55,025 nt of DNA, taken from contig JBPCJY010000012.1 of NCBI GenBank assembly GCA_051004815.1, forward strand, positions 1-55,025. Direction: 5' to 3'. This document shows, piece after piece, positions 23,669 to 32,082 of this stretch (position 1 is the stretch's first letter; each line of letters begins with the position of its first letter). The DNA comes from JBBQXY01 sp051004815. GTDB taxonomy: Bacteria; Chloroflexota; Ktedonobacteria; Ktedonobacterales; Ktedonobacteraceae. Below the pieces are notes generated by a model. It had not been told where the DNA came from and did not search any database. It was given only the letters and a program-made list of their open reading frames with translations. Made by a program: the position numbers and the translations under genes.

Positions 23669-24940
23669 TTATGGCTGCTGCTGTAAAATGCTGACCGCTT
23701 TCTCTAGCCCATCTTCGGCGCGAATACGCGCACTCAAAGCAACCACGCGGGAACGCAAATCTATGTCATTGACAGCGACGTTGATGGCTGTAGCCAATCG
23801 CTCTGCTGTAAGGCGTTTTCGTGGAATAGGTTCAGATATAATACCCATCTCGAAGAAGCGTCGACCCCAGAAAGGTTGATCGCCAAAGAAAGGGATCATG
23901 ATGGAGGGGACACCGGCCCGCAGGCTCGCCGCCATGGTGCCAGCACCACCATGATGCACTACCGCGGCCATACGTGGGAATAGCCAATCATGGGGAGCGA
24001 ATTCAATCTGGAAGACCTCATCTGGCAAATCGTTTTGACTGAGTCCACCTCCGCCCGTGAGCAAGATGCCGCGCTGCCCGGAGATCTGCAATGCCTTTAG
24101 CACGATCTCCGTCATGTGGCCAGGGTTGCGTGTCTGCATACTGCCAAAGCCAACATACACAGGGGCGGGACCAGGCGCCAGAAAATCTAGCAGCCTGGCC
24201 GATGGTTGCCACTCGGTCTTGTCATCCAGGAACCAGTAGCCAGTGACATGGTTATTGTGCTGCCAATCCGAGGGCTGCGGCAAGACCGCGGGACTGTAAT
24301 AATAGAGGATGCGGAAGCGTTGTCGCGCTAAGTTTTCGTATAGCCAGTTTCCGCTTAGCGGAGGTAAGTGTAACACTGCATGACGTGCAGTGTTGACAAT
24401 TGGCCCTATAAGTCGCCAGAAAATGCGTGCGGAAAGCGTATGCGTAAGTTGATTATAGTGGCTGCTAAACCAGGAGAATGGTAGTGGGGCCACCGGAAAA
24501 AATGGACTGGCAAAGGCTGTTGTGGGGGTCAGAGGTTGCCCCGCGCCAATCCAATAGGGGATGGCCAGCTTTTCGGCGATGGATGGAGCCGTGCAGATTG
24601 CCAGTGGGGAGCAGACGATGGCCTCTACATCCTGACAACCCTGCCAGCAGTCAAGCATAGCTTGCTGGATCAATGGTTCCGCGATGCGTGTAAAGCGTTG
24701 GAAGAAGAGCAGAGAATTGTTGCCACTGCCCAACCAATCTTGCCCGGATTCAGCCGCGACTATCGCTTGTGGATCGCCAACTGCTGGAAAGAAGTACAGT
24801 CCGAGGTGGCGTACCTGTGTTTCAAAGACTGCGTGGGTGATAATTCGTACATCGTGTCCAGCCGCATGCAGCCGTGTTCCCAGCGCGATGTGCGGTTGAA
24901 CATCTCCCCGCGAACCAAAGGCAATGATGGCAATGCGCAT
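23669..24940 (-). CDS. GT1-family (UGT-like) glycosyltransferase
   Basis: 423 residues of the MGT/sterol-glucosyltransferase type. Seen: MRIAIIAFGSRGDVQPHIALG, the N-terminal acceptor domain, VYVGFGSMQTRNP at the start of the donor domain, and the nucleotide-sugar site FPRMAAVVHHGGAGTMAASL followed by GVPSIMIPFFGDQPFWG. Enzymes of this kind glycosylate lipids, sterols, hopanoids or polyketides. The stop of the upstream GT2 gene (24963) is 22 nt before its start, so the two form an operon and probably build one glycolipid; the acceptor is not known. Confidence 0.9.
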   Translation of the reverse strand: MRIAIIAFGSRGDVQPHIALGTRLHAAGHDVRIITHAVFETQVRHLGLYFFPAVGDPQAIVAAESGQDWLGSGNNSLLFFQRFTRIAEPLIQQAMLDCWQGCQDVEAIVCSPLAICTAPSIAEKLAIPYWIGAGQPLTPTTAFASPFFPVAPLPFSWFSSHYNQLTHTLSARIFWRLIGPIVNTARHAVLHLPPLSGNWLYENLARQRFRILYYYSPAVLPQPSDWQHNNHVTGYWFLDDKTEWQPSARLLDFLAPGPAPVYVGFGSMQTRNPGHMTEIVLKALQISGQRGILLTGGGGLSQNDLPDEVFQIEFAPHDWLFPRMAAVVHHGGAGTMAASLRAGVPSIMIPFFGDQPFWGRRFFEMGIISEPIPRKRLTAERLATAINVAVNDIDLRSRVVALSARIRAEDGLEKAVSILQQQP

Positions 24941-24962
24941 ACTATCGACACTACTCCAATCT

Positions 24963-26198
24963 CTATGACACGATCTCCACTTTGCCGCCGCGCAGCAGAC
25001 GTAGCCGTTGACCGCGCCACTCCACCTCGTTGTTTAATAACAGTGTCCAGATAATTTGCACCGGTGACCAGAGCGCGACGATGGGCAACAGCAACCAGCA
25101 CTGGCGAGGAGTCGTTCGTAGGAGATACTGTTTTTCACAGAACGCATAGACCGCGCCAAAGAGCATCAATGTAGTACCCAGGGCTACAATAGTTGCACGC
25201 CGACGCGTCAAAAGTGTGAGCATAGCAATGATGCTTGGAATGGGCAAGCTGACGCTGGAGATGCTGGCAACCACACGTTCAGTGGGTGTCAACGAAGGCA
25301 TCATGGCCTGGCGTGGCATGACAAACCAGCGTTTGAATTGTTTGCTATAGTCCTTTCGCGTTGGCAGAGCATTATCTATATCATAGATCAACGGAGTTTG
25401 CATGGTGCGTAAGTGGTGCATCCTCACCCGCCGCGCTATCTCGTATTCATCGTCGATGTACTGTTCCAGGCCGTCAAAGCCCCCGATCTCTAGAAAAACA
25501 GCGCGTCGGAAGGCGAAGATATGCCCATTGATGCGAAATGGGTCCGTTAGATAGCTTAATGCCACAAAACTCAAGACCATGTGGGCGTTGATGAGGCCAC
25601 TTACCAGGCTTGACCAGACGGTTTGCCAGTTCGTGAAACAGGGCAAGCCAAAAGCGACACCCACCTCTGCTTGGAACAAGTATGGTAGCAGTACGTTCAG
25701 CGAATGTGGACGTAGACTCACATCATCATCAACGAAGCAGAGCACTTCTCCGGTGGCATAGGGTAGGGCTGCCTGTATCTTTTTGATCTTGGTAGCAACC
25801 GATGTAGCAGTTGTAGCAGTTGTAGCAGTTGTAGCAGTTGTATCGAATGTATCCTCTGGCGGTACCAAAATAACCTTCACTTGTAGGCTAGGAAACTCGT
25901 TTAGGAATGAGGAGACGATGGTCAGCGATTCTTCATCGCTGGCATCGCAGATCAAAACGTGCTGTATGGTCGCGGGGTAGTCCAGTTTTGTTCGCGCCCT
26001 TAGCGCATTGAGCAGGTCGCTCGCGCCTCGCGTGATTGGTTGTAAGAGTGAGACTATCGGCCACGGTTGAGGTGTGGGCGGAAGAGGACGATGAAAAAAG
26101 TGCCATGCAGCGATCAGCTTGAGGAGCCTATCCAGGGTGAAGAGAGCGGCCAATCCATAGGACAGGCGATCCAGGAAAGTGGCTTTTGGTCGATGCAT
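24963..26198 (-). CDS. Membrane GT2/GT21 glycosyltransferase, ceramide-glucosyltransferase-like
   Basis: 411 residues. An N-terminal membrane-near helix, then a GT-A fold with VSLLQPITRG, LICDASDE (D1), LCFVDDDVSL (D2), YIDDEYEIARR (D3) and the RW motif in KQFKRWFVMPRQ, followed by three C-terminal membrane segments. The D1-D2-D3-(Q/R)xxRW layout is that of ceramide glucosyltransferase and the hopanoid enzyme HpnI. Residues near 120-135 are a run of Thr-Ala-Thr repeats, coded by a 9-bp microsatellite, in a surface loop. First gene of an operon with the GT1 enzyme. Confidence 0.88.
   Translation of the reverse strand: MHRPKATFLDRLSYGLAALFTLDRLLKLIAAWHFFHRPLPPTPQPWPIVSLLQPITRGASDLLNALRARTKLDYPATIQHVLICDASDEESLTIVSSFLNEFPSLQVKVILVPPEDTFDTTATTATTATTATSVATKIKKIQAALPYATGEVLCFVDDDVSLRPHSLNVLLPYLFQAEVGVAFGLPCFTNWQTVWSSLVSGLINAHMVLSFVALSYLTDPFRINGHIFAFRRAVFLEIGGFDGLEQYIDDEYEIARRVRMHHLRTMQTPLIYDIDNALPTRKDYSKQFKRWFVMPRQAMMPSLTPTERVVASISSVSLPIPSIIAMLTLLTRRRATIVALGTTLMLFGAVYAFCEKQYLLRTTPRQCWLLLPIVALWSPVQIIWTLLLNNEVEWRGQRLRLLRGGKVEIVS
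25803..25842 (+). repeat. 9-bp microsatellite inside the GT2 gene
   Basis: Four perfect tandem copies of TGTAGCAGT plus four bases of a fifth. On the coding (minus) strand it encodes a Thr-Ala-Thr repeat. A 9-bp unit keeps the frame, so copy-number changes would alter loop length and not inactivate the gene. Confidence 0.9.
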
Positions 26199-26257
26199 AT
26201 AAAAGCTATGCTCCTGTTGTCAGAATAGAGTGTTTGCTAATGGATAAGCAGAAGCGA

Positions 26258-27166
26258 TTAGTCCAAGAAATCCAAGGTGACGACCATGCCATCACGAGCC
26301 GCTCGTGTGTTAGCGAATACGTGACGGGCGGCCCTTTCCGCGATGGATGTATCGTATATCTTAGGGCTGAAATGGGTCAGGATCAGTGCGTGTGCGTCTG
26401 CCGCTTTGGCGATACCGGCAGACTCTTCGGCCAGCATATGTGCGTTGGCGCGGGCCAGCGGTAAATCTTCGGGATTATCGTACATGCTCTCACAGATCAG
26501 CAGGTCAACATCGTGCGCTAGTTCGCTCAGCGTTTTGGTTGGGCGTGTATCGGTGATGTAGACCAGCGAGATACCGCGTCGTGGTGCACCGAGTACCTGT
26601 TCCGGCTTGATGGTCTGGCCGTTATATTCCAGCATTTCTCCATGCTGTAAACGTGACCACAATTGTACCGGCAGGCCGAGTGCTTGCGCTCGTTCGACCT
26701 GAAATGCTGGTTTGCGTTCCAGGTCAACACGATAGGCCAGACAAGGGATACCATGAGCGGCGGGTGCGCAAGTACCATGCAATCCACCAGGCAACGCGAA
26801 GTGTTCGCCCCCTTTGTATTCATGAAGTATGACAGGAAACGGGAGTTCAGGGGCGAGACGCCGTAATCCTTCGATAATATAGTTCATGCCTTGTGGGCCA
26901 TAAATGTCCAATGGTTCCGTGCGACCGGCGTGTGCGACCATAAAAAGGATGCCTGGCAGACCCGCGACATGGTCAGCATGCATATGTGAGAAGCAGATGG
27001 CTCCAAGCTGGCGAAAGCCCCAACCGAGAGCCTTCCAGGGAATCTGTGTTCCCTCACCGCAATCAAAGAGCGTCAATGTTGATCCGCAACGCACCAATGC
27101 GCTGGACAACCACCGTCCCGGTAACGGCATCATGCCACAAGTTCCCAACATACAGATATCAATCAT
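26258..27166 (-). CDS. rnz: Ribonuclease Z
   Basis: 302 residues of the metallo-beta-lactamase family that trims the 3' end of tRNA precursors. Seen: the N-terminal LGTCGMMPLPGRWLSS, LTLFDCGEGTQ, the metal site FSHMHADHVAGLPG, AHAGRTEPLDIYGP with further ligands, ISLVYITDTRP, and the C-terminal LILTHFSP. Length and motif order match the bacterial ElaC-type enzyme. Its stop is 59 nt before the GT2 start, so it might share a transcript with the glycosyltransferases without sharing a function. Confidence 0.92.
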   Translation of the reverse strand: MIDICMLGTCGMMPLPGRWLSSALVRCGSTLTLFDCGEGTQIPWKALGWGFRQLGAICFSHMHADHVAGLPGILFMVAHAGRTEPLDIYGPQGMNYIIEGLRRLAPELPFPVILHEYKGGEHFALPGGLHGTCAPAAHGIPCLAYRVDLERKPAFQVERAQALGLPVQLWSRLQHGEMLEYNGQTIKPEQVLGAPRRGISLVYITDTRPTKTLSELAHDVDLLICESMYDNPEDLPLARANAHMLAEESAGIAKAADAHALILTHFSPKIYDTSIAERAARHVFANTRAARDGMVVTLDFLD

Positions 27167-27313
27167 GCACTATATCCTTAGCAAGCGATAAACGCTTTGT
27201 CGTAGCTGTTTACGAGCAAGTATAACATAATAGGAAAGATAGACCTCAGCAAATTTCCTGCTCTTTCCTATCGCCATTTACCTATGCTACACTCTCCAAA
27301 AGCCTCATGCCCC

Positions 27314-27343
27314 TTGTATGCTAGAAAAATCAGCGCGTATAAT
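27314..27343 (+). promoter_or_regulatory. Sigma70-type promoter
   Basis: TTGTAT (27314-27319) and TATAAT (27338-27343) are separated by 18 bp. It would drive the membrane protein gene at 27428, with a leader of about 80 nt that contains a GTGATA/TATCAC dyad (about 27353-27378). Confidence 0.55.
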
Positions 27344-27427
27344 CGAGTAAGGTGTGATACATGACACGCTTATCACGATAAATAACCCTTTTTCAACTAT
27401 TGTAAATGTAAACGAGAGGTGATATTC

Positions 27428-27985
27428 ATGAATGCAATAAAATCGTCTCAGCAGACAAGAGTGATCTACGCGGCATATGGAGCTGCTATCCTCTTCGCTA
27501 TCCACCTCGTGACCTATCTCATTCCCTCTATCCGTGATGTGACAACCAGTAGTTCATTGATCGGGGCGGAATTGCTCGCGTTGCTGGCCGTTGCGGAGCA
27601 TCTCATCCTGTTCCCAGTCGTTGCGGTGCTGCCAGCACCAACGTGGGCGCGGGCGGTTGGCTATGGCTGGCTCGTGCTTGATATTGCGACAGATATCATG
27701 CAGCTCAATGGTGTGGACAAACTGACGTATCTCGCGTTGCGCTATGGAGCCAATATTGCTGCTGCCCTATGGATCGCCTCGGTCTCCTGGCAAACAAAAG
27801 GGGCGATGCGCGTTATTGGTTGGATCGTCGCCCTCACCCTCGCCATTTATTCATTTATTGCTTTCTTTCCCTTCACGTTTGTTATACTTTTGCCTTCACT
27901 GGTACTGCTACCAGTGTGGTTTGTCCTGGGAGGACGCCTCATTGCCATCAGTAATTATTTTGATAAGCCCAAGCTAGAGCAATGA
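27428..27985 (+). CDS. Multi-pass membrane protein, hypothetical
   Basis: 185 residues with five to six hydrophobic segments (VIYAAYGAAILFAIHLVTYL; LLALLAVAEHLILFPVVAVL; IWVS-like and VALTLAIYSFIAFFPFTFVI; LLPSLVLLPVWFVLGG). I recognise no named family. The ATG at 27428 is preferred over the GTG at 27419 because GAGAGG lies 9-10 nt before it. Its last 38 bases overlap the convergent small membrane gene. Confidence 0.65.
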   Translation: MNAIKSSQQTRVIYAAYGAAILFAIHLVTYLIPSIRDVTTSSSLIGAELLALLAVAEHLILFPVVAVLPAPTWARAVGYGWLVLDIATDIMQLNGVDKLTYLALRYGANIAAALWIASVSWQTKGAMRVIGWIVALTLAIYSFIAFFPFTFVILLPSLVLLPVWFVLGGRLIAISNYFDKPKLEQ

Positions 27986-28133
27986 TGAGCAGTGAAAGCA
28001 TGCCTGTCGTGGAGAGCGCAATTGTGATGACGTAAAAAGGCAGCTCTGAGACGATCAGTATGGTGGCAAAGAGCACCCAGAACGCGGCAAAAATGCCGAT
28101 CAGGTATTGCCATGCCTGCCAACGCCGTCTCAT
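27948..28133 (-). CDS. Small two-helix membrane protein, hypothetical
   Basis: 61 residues starting MRRRWQAWQYL, then two membrane segments (LIGIFAAFWVLFATILIV and VITIALSTTGMLSLLIIALA). AAGGAG stands 7 nt before the ATG at 28133, which decides this start over an ATG at 28178. The 3' end overlaps the convergent gene by 38 bases. Confidence 0.65.
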   Translation of the reverse strand: MRRRWQAWQYLIGIFAAFWVLFATILIVSELPFYVITIALSTTGMLSLLIIALAWAYQNNY

Positions 28134-28213
28134 GCTGCTCTCCTTTTGCAACTTCTCGTTAAAAACATAGTATAACATTGTATACGAGCCAATGGGCTAA
28201 CACGAGGTAACTG

Positions 28214-28852
28214 ATGGCATTACAATTAATTGATCGTTTCCATCCCCGCTTGCGTCAGGAACAGCAGGCAGCGATAGACGCGGGACACTTACGCAAACGT
28301 GATGAATTAGAACTGTTGGAGGAGCCGCAACAGATACGTCGCGTTGCCGTCTTGAGCTTGCTATTATTTGTGATCAGCGCACTATTCTTTATCGTGCTCA
28401 ATATTGTTGCGTATGCAGTGCAGACACATACTACTAGTGGCAGTATTGGAGCGGTGGCTATCCTCCTTGGGCTGTTCATCAATATCATTATTTATGTGTT
28501 GGTAATGTTTCTCCACGAGGGAATCCATGCACTGGCCTTTGCCTTCTGGGGTGGCAGGCCGTACTTTGGCGCGAAGTTGCCGCTAGCCCTCTTTTGTGGC
28601 GCGAAAAACCAGATTTTTCGTCGGAATCATTACCTTGTCGTAGGACTTGCCCCTCTTGTGATCATTACCGTTGCGGGTATCATCTTTACCTTGCTCTCGC
28701 CTGCGCTGGCGGTCTACACGCTTCTCGGCACCATCGGCAATTTTTCTGGTGCGGCTGGCGATCTATGGGTTGCACAGAGATTGCTGCTTCAACCCAAGGA
28801 CGTGTTGGTGGAAGATACTGACGCGGGATATCGGGTATGGGAGATCGGCTAG
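28214..28852 (+). CDS. DUF3267-type membrane zinc metallopeptidase
   Basis: 212 residues with four membrane segments. The HEGIH in FLHEGIHALAFAFWGG, just inside a helix, is the HExxH zinc site of DUF3267 proteins, and FSGAAGDLWVAQRLL near the C-terminus supplies a possible third ligand (Asp). Family members are site-2-protease-like membrane peptidases of unknown substrate. A GAGGTAA SD is close to the ATG. No partner anti-sigma factor is seen. Confidence 0.8.
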   Translation: MALQLIDRFHPRLRQEQQAAIDAGHLRKRDELELLEEPQQIRRVAVLSLLLFVISALFFIVLNIVAYAVQTHTTSGSIGAVAILLGLFINIIIYVLVMFLHEGIHALAFAFWGGRPYFGAKLPLALFCGAKNQIFRRNHYLVVGLAPLVIITVAGIIFTLLSPALAVYTLLGTIGNFSGAAGDLWVAQRLLLQPKDVLVEDTDAGYRVWEIG

Positions 28853-29074
28853 TCTTTCAGAATCTTTCTCAGTTAACCAACTTGCTTTTTGTGTGTCAAG
28901 ATAGTTTACCGATGCTTCCGTCCCCTTTTGGTCCTCTCTTACTCTTCACATCATAGCACTGTTGGGCCTCTGTGTTCATAACAGGACACATACGGGTTGT
29001 TATCAGAAGCTATCCGTGGTAAATTTGGTTGTATCATTTAGAGACTATACACCTACCCTGAGCCAGAGGAAAGC

Positions 29075-30058
29075 ATGCCAGAATTACCGGAAGTTGAATA
29101 TACTGCTCGCCAGTTACGTGTACAGATTGTGGGCGCGACCATTCGGGATGCGCAAGTATTTTGGGAGCGCATTATTGAACACCCCGCTCCCGCCGATTTT
29201 CTCGTCGCGGTTGCCGACCGCGAGATTAGCGCAGTGAGGAGACGAGGCAAATTTCTTGTCCTGGACCTGTCAGGTGACTTGTTCCTCTCCATCCATCGTC
29301 GTATGACGGGCAATCTATTGCTGCTACCGCCGGGCTGGGAGATAGATACCAGCTTGCGCGAAGCTGATCCTCTTGCTTGGAGTACTAGAGGCCCAACCTT
29401 TCGCGAAGCTCCAATTGAGGAACATAGTGCGGCAAGTGGACAGGCGAATACACGCCCCCGTTTGAAACCTATTACCGATAAGGAGACCTCGTATTGCCGT
29501 ATCTGTTTTAATTTGGCCGATGGGCGTCGTCTGCTCTTTACCGACCCGCGCAAATTTGGCCGTATCGAGCTGTGGCCGTGTGCGGGCGAGGAAGAGGCGT
29601 TTCGAGGTTTAGGGCCGGAGCCTTTGAGCGACACATTTACGCCCGAACGCTTACAGAGCGCGTTGGCTGGCCGTAAAAGTGCGCTCAAGACGGTGTTATT
29701 AGCGCAGGAAGTGGTGGCTGGACTGGGCAATATCTATGCCGATGAGGCTCTTTACTATGCCTTTCTCCACCCATTGCGCAGGGCCAACTCCCTCACTAGT
29801 GACGAAATACGCCTGCTGCATGAAGGGATTGTGAGCGTGCTCACTTTGGGAATTGAGCATGGAGGGACATCTTTCAGCGATTATCGTGACCTCTGGGGTG
29901 AGGCTGGCGATAATTATAACCATGTGCGCGTGTACCAGCAGGATGGGAGACCATGTATGCGCTGTGGTACGACGATTGAGCGTATCGTGCTGGCGCAGCG
30001 CAGCGCACATTTTTGCCCCACCTGTCAGAAACTGGTCGCGGTGCCTATTGCGGAGTAA
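29075..30058 (+). CDS. mutM: Formamidopyrimidine-DNA glycosylase
   Basis: Excises 8-oxoguanine and other oxidised bases and nicks the strand by beta/delta elimination. Seen: MPELPEVEY with the catalytic Pro2 and Glu3 (after Met removal Pro1/Glu2), the lysine in RRRGKFLVLDLSG, DPRKFGRIELW, the helix-two-turn-helix GLGNIYADEALYYAFLHP, and a zinc finger CMRCGTTIERIVLAQRSAHF then CPTC. At 327 residues it is about 50 longer than usual; the surplus is a segment between residues 90 and 150 in the N-terminal barrel, rich in charged residues and with the pair CRIC. The 3' end overlaps the convergent lipoprotein gene by 14 nt. Confidence 0.93.
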   Translation: MPELPEVEYTARQLRVQIVGATIRDAQVFWERIIEHPAPADFLVAVADREISAVRRRGKFLVLDLSGDLFLSIHRRMTGNLLLLPPGWEIDTSLREADPLAWSTRGPTFREAPIEEHSAASGQANTRPRLKPITDKETSYCRICFNLADGRRLLFTDPRKFGRIELWPCAGEEEAFRGLGPEPLSDTFTPERLQSALAGRKSALKTVLLAQEVVAGLGNIYADEALYYAFLHPLRRANSLTSDEIRLLHEGIVSVLTLGIEHGGTSFSDYRDLWGEAGDNYNHVRVYQQDGRPCMRCGTTIERIVLAQRSAHFCPTCQKLVAVPIAE

Positions 30059-30521
30059 AGAAAGCCGGCGTACAGCGCAAGGTGCCGTCGTAGCCTGGGA
30101 TGGCACTGAACGAGACATCAACGGTGGTGGGAGTGCCACGCGGTTGTTGGCCTTGCAATTGTACCTGGAACGTCACATAGCCACCATTATCGCTGGCTGC
30201 CGGGGCCGCGAGCGATTGGTCGCCTGATTGGAAGTGAACAACGGCGGTGGCATTGGCCCCGCTCACGGGCGCAATATCTTTGGTAATCCTGGCGTAGACG
30301 TTAATCGTAGAATTAGCACCGGGAGCATTATTTGATGACCACGCGGCACAGCGATAGGCGGGAACTGTAGGAATCGGTGTGGCTATAGTTTGAAACGATT
30401 TACTGATGGTGGCTGTCTGCTGGGTTTGAGCCTGACTGGAGACGGCTGGTCCACAAGCTGCCAGCAGGAACAAGCTGCTACAAACAAGCACGGTCAGGAA
30501 TATAGAACGCAATCTATGCAT
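30045..30521 (-). CDS. Secreted lipoprotein, hypothetical
   Basis: 158 residues. The N-terminus MHRLRSIFLTVLVCSSLF ends in a lipobox LLAAC, so it is a lipoprotein. A Gln/Thr-rich linker leads to a beta-rich domain (VYARITKDIAPVSGANATAV, then YVTFQVQLQG), which looks like a bacterial Ig-like fold. The ATG at 30521 is chosen over one at 30572, because a TATAAT on this strand (30591-30596) would put the transcript start within about 12 nt of the latter. Confidence 0.72.
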   Translation of the reverse strand: MHRLRSIFLTVLVCSSLFLLAACGPAVSSQAQTQQTATISKSFQTIATPIPTVPAYRCAAWSSNNAPGANSTINVYARITKDIAPVSGANATAVVHFQSGDQSLAAPAASDNGGYVTFQVQLQGQQPRGTPTTVDVSFSAIPGYDGTLRCTPAFFTPQ

Positions 30522-30748
30522 GGCATCCTTTAACTTTTCGATAGTTCTCTCAATGGTTCTCAATTTGGACATGTTAGTAAATTATACCATAAGGCAGGAA
30601 GACATTTTCAAAAGTAGCAGGTAAGAGAAAACGTGGTCGTGCTGACGGTGGCTTGCTCATCCCCTGTATCTATGTTAAACTATGAGAGGTTGGAAAACTC
30701 CCAGATGAGTAACGGTTATGTAATTCTCTATTCGAGGTGTGTATTTCT

Positions 30749-31603
30749 GTGGATCAGCATAGTGATGAACTCGTGGATTTGCTGCAATTGTTGCATCAAG
30801 ATGCACCATTCAAACAGCACGGTGCGGGAGAAGAGCAACAAAGCGATGTTCAGCTTTCCAGTAGAGTTGAGCAGGAATCACAAAACTGGCAGAGAAATAG
30901 TCTCTCATCTGGCATTCAGACACGCGCCGATGCAGGTCGTGAGCAACGCAAAGGTGTCCCCGAAGTAATCTTTGGCGAGACCAAAGCGGTGCCACAAATT
31001 ATTGCGATGGCGCAGACACTGCTGGATGGTTCAGGGAGAGCCATTATCAGCCGAGTCCAACCGGAGGCCATAGTATCGTTGCGAGCAGCGTTTCAAGCGT
31101 ATACTGTATATGTTCGTGAAGCGGCTCGTGCGATGGTCATCTACAAGCCTGACTATGTACGACGAAGTACGGGAGGGCATGTAGGCATTATCAGTGCTGG
31201 CACTTCCGATATTCCGGTAGCCGAGGAAGCGGCTCTCATTGCTGAAGAGATGGGATGTCGTGTGACGTGTATTTATGATGTAGGAGTGGCCGGGTTACAC
31301 CGTTTAATCGAACCACTGCGTAACCTGCTTGCTTCAGAGGTAGATGCAATCATCGTGGCGGCTGGGATGGACGGAGCGTTGCCATCCGTAGTGACAGGGC
31401 TGGTTCCTGTTCCTGTAATTGGTTTACCGACGTCGATTGGCTATGGATTGGGCGGCAAAGGTGTTGCCGCATTGCTTGCGATGTTACAGACGTGTGCGCC
31501 AGGTCTGACTGTCGTCAACATTGATAATGGTGTTGGCGCGGGTAGTACGGCAGCATTGATTGCCAACCGGGTAGCACAGGCGCGAGAACATCATACGCAG
31601 TAG
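30749..31603 (+). CDS. larB: LarB, pyridinium carboxylase for nickel-pincer cofactor synthesis
   Basis: LarB carboxylates and hydrolyses nicotinic acid adenine dinucleotide, the first step of the nickel-pincer cofactor of lactate racemase and related enzymes. The AIR-carboxylase-like core is clear: GHVGIISAGTSDIPVAEEAA, GCRVTCIYDVGVAGLHRL, AIIVAAGMDGALPSVV, PVIGLPTSIGYGLGG and VNIDNGVGAG. The first 80 residues form a Gln-rich linker region. I prefer the GTG at 30749 (GAGG 11 nt before it) over one at 30737. LarC, LarE and a LarA-type enzyme are not in the window. Confidence 0.88.
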   Translation: MDQHSDELVDLLQLLHQDAPFKQHGAGEEQQSDVQLSSRVEQESQNWQRNSLSSGIQTRADAGREQRKGVPEVIFGETKAVPQIIAMAQTLLDGSGRAIISRVQPEAIVSLRAAFQAYTVYVREAARAMVIYKPDYVRRSTGGHVGIISAGTSDIPVAEEAALIAEEMGCRVTCIYDVGVAGLHRLIEPLRNLLASEVDAIIVAAGMDGALPSVVTGLVPVPVIGLPTSIGYGLGGKGVAALLAMLQTCAPGLTVVNIDNGVGAGSTAALIANRVAQAREHHTQ

Positions 31604-31749
31604 GGAAGCAGCGCGATGTTCTCTATGGGTAGGGGCGACTTTGCCACCCTCTCTGGGAGAGAGGTAATAAGCCCTGGTTGTAGAAGCGTCTCACTGCGTT
31701 GTATGTTGGGAATAAGTGGTAGTTAGAGTTTAAGAGAGGCGGACTTTCG

Positions 31750-32019
31750 ATGGCAAACAATAAACGTGGACCAGAACCTGGATCGCAAAAAGCCAAGCAC
31801 GGCGGTCAAGCTGTACGCGAAAAGTATGGCCCTGAATTCTATTCCAAAATCGGCAAAAAGGGCGGAGAGACAGTCAAAGAGAAACGCGGGCCGCAGTTCT
31901 ATGCTGAGATTGGGAAAAAAGGTGGCGAGTCTACGAAGCGTCAGCAGGGTTCTGAATTCTATTCCAGGATTGGGAAAAAAGGCGGCGAACACGGTCGTGC
32001 GGCTTCTGAAAAAGAGTAA
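31750..32019 (+). CDS. KGG-repeat stress protein
   Basis: 89 residues, hydrophilic, with three near-identical 20-residue repeats built on YGPEFYSKIGKKGGE, each ending in the KGG motif of the GsiB/Con-10 family. Such proteins accumulate in stress, desiccation or sporulation. In the DNA the repeats show as matching GGGAAAAAAGGCGG stretches (for example near 31911 and 31971). AGAGGCGGA precedes the ATG. A strong hairpin follows. Confidence 0.88.
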   Translation: MANNKRGPEPGSQKAKHGGQAVREKYGPEFYSKIGKKGGETVKEKRGPQFYAEIGKKGGESTKRQQGSEFYSRIGKKGGEHGRAASEKE

Positions 32020-32030
32020 TACGAACAGAG

Positions 32031-32078
32031 GTATGAGCCGTGTGGGATACCAGGTCTGGTACCCTACACAGCTCATAC
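32031..32078. terminator. Bidirectional hairpin between the KGG gene and ftsZ
   Basis: 22-nt arms at 32031-32052 and 32057-32078 pair with three mismatches (GTATGAGC and GCTCATAC at the ends) around a GGTC loop. It lies between two convergent genes, 4 nt from the ftsZ stop codon, with CTTTGTT after it. Confidence 0.75.
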
Positions 32079-32082
32079 TTTG

